A stretch of 14,724 nt of DNA. Origin: Clostridiales bacterium (GTDB lineage: Bacteria > Bacillota > Clostridia > Oscillospirales > JAAYOS01). Positions within the stretch are counted from its first letter, which is position 1, and each line of letters starts with the position of its first letter. The notes below the pieces were generated by a model that saw only the letters and a list, made by a program, of their open reading frames with translations, was not told where the DNA came from and ran no database searches. Shown here piece by piece: positions 1 to 6,325 of this stretch. Both the position numbers and the translations under genes were made by a program. Where the stretch lies: assembly GCA_012521525.1 (NCBI GenBank), contig JAAYMG010000254.1, positions 1 through 14,724 on the forward strand, in the 5' to 3' direction.

Positions 1-1509
1 AAGACGCGATGTGCCCTGTGTTATCCGTACATCGGAAGCGATCGGATATGAGTATTCCAGTCCGTCATTTCCGACCAGTGTAAGGCGGTTTCCCGTGATG
101 TCCCAAACTATGCTTTTGATCGTTCCGCTCAGGTCTGCCTTCCTGGTTTTTGCGTCTATTTGAGTGATCACGCTGTTCTTGACAGTAATTTTTATAGTAT
201 CGCTGCTGTTGATCTTGTCGATCGAGCTCTGTTTATCGTCCCTCGTTATCGTGGGGAGGTTCTTGGGGTTCAGCTTTATTTCATTTCGTGTGCCGTCGGC
301 GAGGGTCACTGTGAGTATTATCGGCGATCCCAGTCTGACGGACTCGACCTTGCCTTCCCTTACATATGTACCGTTAAAAGCATAGATCGAAGTTATCACA
401 TCATTCTTTATCAGCGCAGTGATATACGAGCCTACCTTAAGGGAAGTCAGCGCTGTTGTCGATCCTTCATAATCGGCACTTGTCAGGCCGCCAAGGTTAT
501 AGCCGGTCGTCACTGCCGTAAGAGGATCGGTCAAATAAATTTTGGGTGTCGATGTCATCGTGTCGACCGATTTTAAGGCTCCATACACGGCCTTGACGCT
601 TGTGTCTATCTCAACGCTCTTCAGGGAGTCATCATCTTTCGACCACACAAGTGTCACAGGATACCCGTTGTATGCGGATGACAGCGTTCTGTCAGCTCCG
701 TCTACCTTTATGTACGCAGAACCAGGTACGGTTACCCGTGTTGCAGTGCCGTCATAAGACTGCAGCAGTAAACTCCCCGGAGCTGCCTCCGCCAATATAC
801 CGTTCCTCCTGTACTCGGAAAACCTGGCAAGTCGGAGTGTGATATGATTATCTTCAAGATATGTAATCGCCCTGGACAGCATCGTTGCAATAACCGCCCG
901 GGAAACCGACTGGTTCGGGTTGAACCTGTTGGCCGTGTCCCCGCTGACGACTTTTATAGTATACAGTATGTAGATGTGCGGCCGCCGTGTATAAGTTATG
1001 AACAGGTAGTCGTCAAACGGAAGCGTATAATCTGACAGGTTTAGTGCCTCGTCCTCAAGCTGCAGCGCCCGTACAAGGAAAACAGAAAGCAGCTCCTTTG
1101 AAATCGGTTTCCCAAGTTCACCCCTGGTTACATAACCGTTAAGATCGAGTTTCGTCACGATACCGGCTTCAAGACAGATCGCCAGCTCCGATATCGCCCA
1201 TGTCATGCCCGTCCCGTTCAGCAACGCGGTCAAATAGCTGTTATTCTCACTCTCGAGCAGCTCCCTGCTCTCCTGGTCAATATCATACAATCTTGACAGC
1301 AATACCAGGGTCTCTATAAGAGTGATATTGTTGTCCGGCTTGAACGTACCGTCGGAATAACCGTTGAACAAACCCCTCTCGCTTATCTCGTCAATGTATG
1401 ATTTTGCCCAGTGGCTCTGGGGCACATCGCTGAATTCGGCAGCTACAGCCGTTGGGATAACCGCGGCTGCTACCAGCAGGACAAGGACGAACGCGATGAT
1501 CTTTTTCAT
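1..1509 (-). CDS. S-layer-homology (SLH) domain protein, C-terminus beyond window edge
   Basis: I read an uninterrupted frame of 503 codons from ATG 1509-1507 to base 1 with no stop, so the protein is cut by the window edge. GGAGGT lies 6 nt before the ATG. Residues 1-24 form a Sec signal peptide (MKK, then a hydrophobic core ending in AVAA before EFSDVP). The first SLH repeat covers about 26-75 (FSDVPQSHWA, then GYSDGTFKPDNNIT). A second, degenerate repeat covers about 102-150 (AISELA, GIVT, YVTRGELGKPI), and a third about 164-216 (FDDY, VVSGDTANRFNPNQSVSRAV). SLH domains bind secondary cell-wall polymers and anchor exported proteins to the envelope. Residues 220-503 are Ser/Thr/Asp-rich and beta-like, with recurring short G-x-V-x-S-V segments typical of stalk regions. 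I recognise no catalytic domain in the visible part. It is probably monocistronic, lying 211 bp downstream of aspS. Confidence 0.88.
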   Translation of the reverse strand, partial: MKKIIAFVLVLLVAAAVIPTAVAAEFSDVPQSHWAKSYIDEISERGLFNGYSDGTFKPDNNITLIETLVLLSRLYDIDQESRELLESENNSYLTALLNGTGMTWAISELAICLEAGIVTKLDLNGYVTRGELGKPISKELLSVFLVRALQLEDEALNLSDYTLPFDDYLFITYTRRPHIYILYTIKVVSGDTANRFNPNQSVSRAVIATMLSRAITYLEDNHITLRLARFSEYRRNGILAEAAPGSLLLQSYDGTATRVTVPGSAYIKVDGADRTLSSAYNGYPVTLVWSKDDDSLKSVEIDTSVKAVYGALKSVDTMTSTPKIYLTDPLTAVTTGYNLGGLTSADYEGSTTALTSLKVGSYITALIKNDVITSIYAFNGTYVREGKVESVRLGSPIILTVTLADGTRNEIKLNPKNLPTITRDDKQSSIDKINSSDTIKITVKNSVITQIDAKTRKADLSGTIKSIVWDITGNRLTLVGNDGLEYSYPIASDVRITQGTSRL

Positions 1510-1563
1510 TCCACAACCTCCGTTCCGCAATGCTTTCCACGTCTTTTATCAGGACTGCTTCCT

Positions 1564-1587
1564 ATATCAGATTTATCGATCCGATAT
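1564..1587. repeat. Near-perfect inverted repeat in the SLH-gene upstream region
   Basis: Two 9-bp arms, ATATCAGAT and ATCCGATAT, flank a 6-bp loop. They differ from perfect complementarity at one position, which would be a G-U wobble in RNA. The element sits 55 bp upstream of the SLH-protein ATG. It could be an operator dyad or a 5'-UTR stem-loop. On the plus strand it is followed by GTTTTT, but no plus-strand gene ends here, so I do not call it a terminator. Confidence 0.5.
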
Positions 1588-1664
1588 GTTTTTACAGCCG
1601 TTAATAGTATCTGATTGTCTTATTTGCAGGAAATCCTGAAAAATATGGTCTACAGGGCGCTGTC

Positions 1665-1684
1665 ATTGAGTGATATTGAGTGAT
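1665..1684. repeat. Perfect 10-bp tandem direct repeat
   Basis: ATTGAGTGAT occurs twice with no gap (1665-1674 and 1675-1684). It lies between the aspS stop codon and the SLH gene, in the 211-bp stretch 1510-1720, which holds no gene that I can support. It may be a binding site for a regulator of the SLH gene or a chance duplication. Confidence 0.6.
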
Positions 1685-1720
1685 GCCGAAATATCAGGTC
1701 CGGATGTCAAAAGAACCGCT

Positions 1721-3508
1721 CTATTCTTCGCTGTTGATCACGGCAATTCCAAGTTCCTTCAGCTGTTCTTCCGTGACAGGACTCGGGCAATTGGTCATCG
1801 GTTCGGACGCGTTCTGCACCTTCGGGAACGGTATAACATCCCTCAGGGAATCGCAGCCTGCCATGAGCATGACTATACGGTCGAATCCGAATGCCAGTCC
1901 GCCGTGAGGCGGTGTCCCGTATTTGAACGCATTCAGCAGGTGTCCGAACCGGGCTTCCGCTTCTTCCCGGGAAAAGCCCAATATTTCAAACATCCTGTTT
2001 TGCATCTCACGTGTATATATACGTATCGATCCGCCTCCGAGTTCCGTGCCGTTCAGCACCATGTCATATGCCTTAGCGCGGCATTTTTCCGGCGCGGTAT
2101 AAAACAGATCGATATCTTCATCCATAGGAGCGGTGAACGGATGGTGGCGCGCAACCAGCCTTCCTTCCTCTTCGCTGTACTCGAACAGCGGGAATTCCGT
2201 TACCCAAAGGAAGCGGAAATCATCCCTGCGGAGCAGGCCGAGCCGCTTTGCGACTTCTACGCGCAACGCGCCCAGCGATGTAAGGGTGATTTCGTCGTTT
2301 GCGTCCGCCACGACGAAGATGATATCTCCATCCTTCATCTCTGCCCTCTGGATGATCGCGGCGTTCTCCTCTTCGGTCAGGAACTTGCCGAATGAAGACG
2401 TAACAGCACCGTCCTGCTGTTTAAGCCAGGCCAGTCCCTTTGCCCTGTACGTCTTGACAAACTCGGAAAGCGAGTCGATCTCCTTGCGGGTCATCGTGGC
2501 CCCGGAATCGACCTTTATCAGGCGTACCGACCCGCCTTCCTGCACCGCCGATGAGAATACCTTGAATCCGCATTTACCGGCAATGTCGGATATGTCCCTT
2601 ATCTCAAATCCAAAGCGCAAGTCAGGCTTGTCGCTGCCATAACGCTCCATCGCCTCCTTATAAGGCATGCGCCGGAAGGGTATTTCCACGTTCACTCCCA
2701 GGAGCTCGGCGAAAAGTTTCCGGATAAAGCGCTCATTTATAGAAATTATATCGTCGATGTCCACGAAAGACATTTCAAGGTCGATTTGGGTAAACTCCGG
2801 CTGCCGGTCCGCACGCAGGTCCTCGTCCCGGAAACAGCGGACGATCTGCATATACCTGTCGAATCCGGCCATCATCAGGATCTGCTTGTACTGCTGCGGA
2901 GACTGGGGCAGGGCGTAGAAGCTGCCCGGATGTACCCTCGACGGCACAAGGTAATCCCTTGCCCCTTCAGGAGTAGACTTTGTGAGCATGGGAGTTTCTA
3001 TCTCGTAGAAACCCTCGGCCGAGAAAAAATTGCGCGTAAGCTGGGCAGCCCTGTGCCGCAGCTCAATATTTCTCTGCATCTCGGGCCTGCGCAGATCCAG
3101 GTAACGATATTTCAGCTTCAGCGCGTCGTTTGCCTTCAAACCGTCAACTATCTCGAACGGGGGAGTCTCCGCCCGGGAAAGTATCCTCAGTTCTTCGGTC
3201 AGTATTTCGATTTCTCCGGTCGGCATATCTTTATTTATCGCGCCTTCGCCCCTTGAGCGGACCGTTCCCCTTATGGCTACCACGTATTCCGACCTGAGTT
3301 CTCCTGCCTTGTCAAACAGGTCCTTACGGTACGCCTCGTCAAACGTGCACTGGACGATGCCGCTGCGGTCGCGCACGGTGACAAAAATCAATCCTCCGAG
3401 GTCTCTCCTGCGCTGGACCCAGCCGCATACGGAAACCTCCTTCCCGATGTCCGATGCTCTCAATGTCCCGCAATAATGCGTCCTCCTGAACCCTTTGAAA
3501 CTCTCCAC
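1721..3508 (-). CDS. aspS: Aspartyl-tRNA synthetase (AspRS)
   Basis: Cytosolic class II aminoacyl-tRNA synthetase that attaches aspartate to tRNA-Asp. The 595 residues match the usual bacterial AspRS length. The N-terminal OB-fold anticodon-binding domain (about 1-105) contains VCGWVQRRRDLGGLIF. The class II core shows PQSPQQYKQ (201-209, aspartate/ATP pocket), motif 2 from FRDED to QIDLEMSF (226-248), and motif 3 GLAFGFDRIVMLMAG (537-551). The bacterial GAD insertion lies between motifs 2 and 3. The start is GTG at 3508-3506, with GGAGGT 8 nt upstream; there is no better ATG. The gene follows hisS by 117 bp on the same strand, a pairing common in Firmicutes, and is probably co-transcribed with it. 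Whether this enzyme also charges tRNA-Asn cannot be decided here; no gatCAB or asnS is visible. Confidence 0.98.
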   Translation of the reverse strand: MESFKGFRRTHYCGTLRASDIGKEVSVCGWVQRRRDLGGLIFVTVRDRSGIVQCTFDEAYRKDLFDKAGELRSEYVVAIRGTVRSRGEGAINKDMPTGEIEILTEELRILSRAETPPFEIVDGLKANDALKLKYRYLDLRRPEMQRNIELRHRAAQLTRNFFSAEGFYEIETPMLTKSTPEGARDYLVPSRVHPGSFYALPQSPQQYKQILMMAGFDRYMQIVRCFRDEDLRADRQPEFTQIDLEMSFVDIDDIISINERFIRKLFAELLGVNVEIPFRRMPYKEAMERYGSDKPDLRFGFEIRDISDIAGKCGFKVFSSAVQEGGSVRLIKVDSGATMTRKEIDSLSEFVKTYRAKGLAWLKQQDGAVTSSFGKFLTEEENAAIIQRAEMKDGDIIFVVADANDEITLTSLGALRVEVAKRLGLLRRDDFRFLWVTEFPLFEYSEEEGRLVARHHPFTAPMDEDIDLFYTAPEKCRAKAYDMVLNGTELGGGSIRIYTREMQNRMFEILGFSREEAEARFGHLLNAFKYGTPPHGGLAFGFDRIVMLMAGCDSLRDVIPFPKVQNASEPMTNCPSPVTEEQLKELGIAVINSEE

Positions 3509-3536
3509 GGAAAATTACCTCCAAATCATACGCTTT

Positions 3537-3551
3537 CCGGACACCGTCCGG
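3537..3551. repeat. GC-rich inverted repeat just upstream of the aspS ribosome-binding site
   Basis: A perfect 6-bp inverted repeat, CCGGAC and GTCCGG, with a 3-bp loop lies in the hisS-aspS gap, about 12 nt before the aspS GGAGGT on the transcript. No T tract follows on either strand, so it does not look like an intrinsic terminator. It may form a small leader stem-loop in the hisS-aspS mRNA. Confidence 0.4.
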
Positions 3552-3626
3552 CGCGCACTAAAATCAAAATATTCACTGATGCTTCTCTTTTTCACGCGAA
3601 TGCCCGGACTTCATTCGGACAAGTAT

Positions 3627-4904
3627 CTATTCTTCCCTGGCCTTACGGATAAATTCCGCGATTTCCGCGGCATCCAGCGTGCACTCGTGTTCGGTTCCCT
3701 TCCTCATATCCCTCATGCGGATCTTCCCGGAAGCCGTTTCATCCGGTCCCATGACTATGGTGAATGCCGCATTTATCTTGGAAGCGTACTTCATCTGGGC
3801 CTTCAGGCTCCTGTCCATCAAATCATGTTCGACGGCGATCCCTAGTCCGCGCAGCTCAAGCGTGAGGTTTGCCGCAGCAGCCTTCACCCCTTCGTCGACG
3901 GATGCTATAAAAAGGTCGGGCCCCTCAACAGTATCGGGAAGCGATCCCGACTCCTTCATTGCCAATATCAGGCGTTCGATACCTGTACCAAAACCAAGAC
4001 CGGGTGTAGGGACACCTCCAAGCTCCTCAACAAGGCGGTCATACCTGCCTCCCCCCAGTACGGTCCCCTGGGCTCCGATTCCGGTAGATACGAACTCAAA
4101 TACAGTACGGGTATAGTAGTCCAGCCCGCGAACGATCCGTGGATTGACGGAGAATTCTACCCCCAGTCCTTCCAGGCCTTTTCTGACACCATCAAAATGA
4201 TCGGAGCACTCAGGACACAGGTAGTCCAGAACGACAGGCGCTCCCGCCGCGATCCTTCCGCATGAGTCCTCCTTGCAGTCCAGGATGCGCATGGGATTGC
4301 GGTCATACCTCGACTTGCAGGTATCACAGAGCTCATTGAAGTTGTCCTTGAAGTAGTCTTTGAGCGCCCGGTTGAACGTCGCCCTGCATTGAGGACATCC
4401 TATCGAGTTGATTTCCAGTTTTACGCTGTTTATACCCAGCCTTTTCAGCAGCGTATCGCCCAGGGCGATCACTTCGACATCGGCCTGCGGGCCTGACGGT
4501 CCGAAGCACTCGATCCCGAACTGGTGGTGTTCCCTCAGCCTGCCCTTCTGAGGTTTCTCATATCTGAAATTAGAGACTATATAATAGACCTTGATGGGTA
4601 AGCCTGCCTGGATCAGAGAGTGCTCAATGATGGACCTCACTACCGACGCGGTGCCTTCGGGACGCAGCGTGATCGAGCGACCTTTTTTGTCCAGAAAGGT
4701 ATACATCTCCTTTTGCACGATGTCGGTAGTGTCACCCACACCGCGCAAAAACAGCTCTGTATGCTCAAATGTAGGGAAACGTATTTCTTTAAAGCCAAAA
4801 AGACGGGATACCTCCCGCGCAGTGTTTTCGACAAAAAGCCAGGTCTTTACCTCGGAAGGCAGCACATCCTCGGTTCCCCTGGGCCGCGTTATGATCTGTG
4901 CCAT
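3627..4904 (-). CDS. hisS: Histidyl-tRNA synthetase (HisRS)
   Basis: Class II aminoacyl-tRNA synthetase charging tRNA-His; 425 residues, the normal length. MAQIITRPRGTEDVLP opens the protein as in typical HisRS. Motif 2 is FRYEKPQKGRLREHHQFG (113-130). The histidine-specific signature is RGLDYYTRTVFEF (259-271), followed by GGGRYDRLVEELGG (284-297) and motif 3 PGLGFGTGIERLIL (301-314). The insertion domain carries four cysteine pairs (170/173, 193/196, 210/215, 230/233), a pattern I associate with Firmicute HisRS and possibly metal binding. I chose ATG 4904 because GGGAGGAAA lies 8 nt before it and the homologous N-terminus begins there; the frame extends 16 codons further upstream. It precedes aspS in the same direction. 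Its start lies only about 22 nt after the mgsA terminator, so its promoter is unclear. Confidence 0.97.
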   Translation of the reverse strand: MAQIITRPRGTEDVLPSEVKTWLFVENTAREVSRLFGFKEIRFPTFEHTELFLRGVGDTTDIVQKEMYTFLDKKGRSITLRPEGTASVVRSIIEHSLIQAGLPIKVYYIVSNFRYEKPQKGRLREHHQFGIECFGPSGPQADVEVIALGDTLLKRLGINSVKLEINSIGCPQCRATFNRALKDYFKDNFNELCDTCKSRYDRNPMRILDCKEDSCGRIAAGAPVVLDYLCPECSDHFDGVRKGLEGLGVEFSVNPRIVRGLDYYTRTVFEFVSTGIGAQGTVLGGGRYDRLVEELGGVPTPGLGFGTGIERLILAMKESGSLPDTVEGPDLFIASVDEGVKAAAANLTLELRGLGIAVEHDLMDRSLKAQMKYASKINAAFTIVMGPDETASGKIRMRDMRKGTEHECTLDAAEIAEFIRKAREE

Positions 4905-4923
4905 AGATTTCCTCCCATAATAT

Positions 4924-4957
4924 CTTAAAAGAGGTTGCCCCTGCCAAGACAACCCCT
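4924..4957 (-). terminator. Rho-independent terminator after mgsA
   Basis: On the minus strand AGGGGTTGTC (4957-4948) and GGCAACCTCT (4939-4930) form a 10-bp stem with two G-U wobbles and an 8-nt loop, followed by TTTT. It begins about 31 nt past the mgsA stop codon and should end the minD-mgsA transcript. Since the hisS ATG follows about 22 nt later, it could also act as a readthrough-controlled element ahead of hisS. I see no T-box features here. Confidence 0.7.
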
Positions 4958-4988
4958 GATTTATAGCAATGCCGGATTAATCCTGTAT

Positions 4989-5408
4989 TTACAGGGACAG
5001 GGAGTTGCCGGACCTTATATTTTTCCTCCAGTCAAGGTCTCCCCGTTCCAGACCGAGGATCAGCATTTCCGCGGTGGCCACATTCGTTGCCATTGGTACG
5101 TTGTTTATATCACATAGGCGCAGAAGGGTCATGACATCCCCATCCTGCGGAGTCGGAGACGACAGCGGGTCCCTGAAAAACAAAACCATATCGATCTCGT
5201 TGTAGGTTATACGTGCCCCGATCTGCTGATCTCCGCCCTGTTTGCCGGGCAGAAACCTCTGCACTTTCAGTCCGGTGGCTTCGGAAACCAGTTTGCCGGT
5301 CGTGCTGGTGGCACAGATCTCGTGTTTCGACAAGATCCCGGCATAGGCTATGCAAAACTGTACCATCAGTTCTTTCTTGCTATCATGCGCGATCAATGCG
5401 ATCGTCAT
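4989..5408 (-). CDS. mgsA: Methylglyoxal synthase-like protein with an altered active site
   Basis: Methylglyoxal synthase converts dihydroxyacetone phosphate to methylglyoxal and phosphate, a bypass of lower glycolysis under phosphate limitation. The 139 residues match the Firmicute family: MTIALIAHD (1-9) with His8, ATSTTG (33-38, phosphate loop), GGDQQIGA (58-65) with Asp60 equivalent to E. coli Asp71, FFRDPL (77-82), and VPMATNVATAEML (104-116). Oddly, the segment normally reading PHEPD or PHDPD is PQDGD here (87-91): Gln88 replaces the active-site His98 of E. coli, with one extra residue before it, while Asp91 matches Asp101. The phosphate loop has Ser35 where Gly is usual. I chose ATG 5408 because GGGG lies 7 nt upstream and the N-terminus then matches B. 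subtilis MgsA; an ATG two codons earlier (5414) is possible. It is the last gene of the minD-mgsA unit. Confidence 0.93.
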   Translation of the reverse strand: MTIALIAHDSKKELMVQFCIAYAGILSKHEICATSTTGKLVSEATGLKVQRFLPGKQGGDQQIGARITYNEIDMVLFFRDPLSSPTPQDGDVMTLLRLCDINNVPMATNVATAEMLILGLERGDLDWRKNIRSGNSLSL

Positions 5409-5424
5409 ATCCATACCCCACTTT

Positions 5425-5445
5425 CAGTGAAACCAAATTTCACTG
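5425..5445. repeat. Perfect 8-bp inverted repeat at the minD-mgsA junction, terminator-like on the plus strand
   Basis: CAGTGAAA (5425-5432) and TTTCACTG (5438-5445) are perfect inverted complements with a 5-bp loop. On the minus strand the structure contains the minD stop codon and ends about 8 nt before the mgsA G-rich ribosome-binding site, followed by AAAG rather than T residues. On the plus strand it is followed by GGTTTTTT, the layout of an intrinsic terminator, although no plus-strand gene precedes it. It may block antisense transcription or tune minD/mgsA mRNA processing or coupling. Confidence 0.6.
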
Positions 5446-6186
5446 GTTTTTTATCCTCATCAGCGGAACGAACTCTCCGATCAATCTTCGCGCAATATTG
5501 TAATATGCTAGCGCTGCTCCGTTGCAGTTGTCAAGTATGATCGGCCGTTCAAGGTTGGCACTGATGATAACACGTTCGTCCTCAGGGACGATCCCAAGCA
5601 GTTGTGCTCTGGAAACATCTATTGCATCATCAATATTCGGGGATTGGGCCCTTGCGGCCAGCCTAGGCCTGACGCGGTTCACTATCAGCCCGATTTCTCC
5701 GACGCCGTAGAAGTCGAATCTTTCCACGGCACGCGCAGCATCCCGCAGGCTCGTCTTGTCAAGTGTCGTGACCACGATGGCCCTGCCGGCGGCTGATGCA
5801 GCCATCTTAAGCGATCTTCCCAGTCCTGCGGCACAGTCGACAAAACAGAAATCGTAAAGCTTTTTTGCCCGCTCCATCATACCTTCAAACGCCGCATCAT
5901 ATGACTCTTCGAGAGTATATGGAGCGTTCAGCAGGTGGAGGTTTTCCAAATCCCCGCAGCGTACGATCGCCTTTTCGAGTTCTGTGTCCCCCCGAAGTAC
6001 GTCTCCAAAGTCAAGAGCAGTAGTGTCCGACATCCCAAGCAGGATGTCCAGGTTTCTCAAACCAATGTCGGCATCGACCGCGAGCACTTTATATCCCATT
6101 GCTGCAAGACATGTAGCCACTCCCGCAACGATGGAGGTTTTTCCCACGCCGCCTTTGCCGGAGCCGACAGCGATCGTCTCGCCCAT
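5440..6186 (-). CDS. minD: MinD-family ATPase lacking the C-terminal membrane-targeting helix
   Basis: Deviant-Walker-A ATPase of the MinD/ParA group; MinD normally cycles on the membrane and, with MinC, keeps FtsZ rings away from cell poles. Seen here: GSGKGGVGKTS (8-18) with signature Lys11 and Lys16; VDADIGLRNLDILLG (37-51), typical of MinD; VDCAAG (116-121) where DCPAG is usual; VVTTLD (138-143) where VVTTPE is usual; IVNRVRPRL (168-176); and LLGIVPEDERVIIS (196-209). The protein stops after EFVPLMRIKNQ at residue 248, so the amphipathic Lys-rich helix that tethers MinD to membrane is absent. I chose ATG 6186, with GGGGGAT 7 nt upstream; the 16 extra codons of the longer frame overlap the promoter. 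No minC or minE adjoins it. Two promoters lie directly upstream, and mgsA follows 31 nt after the stop. Another role within the MinD/FlhG-like ATPases is possible. Confidence 0.9.
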   Translation of the reverse strand: MGETIAVGSGKGGVGKTSIVAGVATCLAAMGYKVLAVDADIGLRNLDILLGMSDTTALDFGDVLRGDTELEKAIVRCGDLENLHLLNAPYTLEESYDAAFEGMMERAKKLYDFCFVDCAAGLGRSLKMAASAAGRAIVVTTLDKTSLRDAARAVERFDFYGVGEIGLIVNRVRPRLAARAQSPNIDDAIDVSRAQLLGIVPEDERVIISANLERPIILDNCNGAALAYYNIARRLIGEFVPLMRIKNQ

Positions 6187-6218
6187 CTGAAATCCCCCAT
6201 TGGTTGATATACATTTTG

Positions 6219-6247
6219 AGTATAACAAATCCATTATCTGTTTTCAA
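6219..6247 (-). promoter_or_regulatory. Sigma-A-type promoter P1 for minD-mgsA
   Basis: On the minus strand TTGAAA (6247-6242) is followed by a 17-bp spacer and TATACT (6224-6219), each box matching the consensus at five of six positions. The predicted start lies about 25 nt before the minD ATG and leaves room for its GGGGGAT ribosome-binding site. It supports transcription of minD-mgsA independently of the upstream mreCD-mrdA genes. Confidence 0.7.
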
Positions 6248-6258
6248 CAATTTATTAA

Positions 6259-6286
6259 ATTATATCATTTATTTTTCCTCTTTCAA
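6259..6286 (-). promoter_or_regulatory. Sigma-A-type promoter P2 for minD-mgsA
   Basis: On the minus strand TTGAAA (6286-6281), a 16-bp spacer and a consensus TATAAT (6264-6259) lie about 40 bp upstream of P1, giving a stacked pair. Both sit in the AT-rich 139-bp gap after mrdA, which contains no gene. Confidence 0.65.
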
Positions 6287-6325
6287 CCTTTATGTGCATA
6301 TAATGATTTTCAAATAATTATCGAA

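Noticed and set aside
1630..1663. Possible aspS terminator (ACAG-CGCC-CTGT stem with T residues downstream)
   Set aside because: The stem is 4 bp and the T run begins several bases later, so it does not meet a reasonable standard for an intrinsic terminator.
1670..2395. A 241-codon plus-strand open frame antisense to aspS
   Set aside because: It lies wholly opposite strongly conserved aspS coding sequence apart from its first 50 bases, has no recognisable motif, and is explained by the codon pattern of the real gene.
4170..4340. Cysteine pairs in HisRS as a novel zinc-binding insertion
   Set aside because: The same cysteine-rich insertion is, to my knowledge, common in Firmicute HisRS and is not new.
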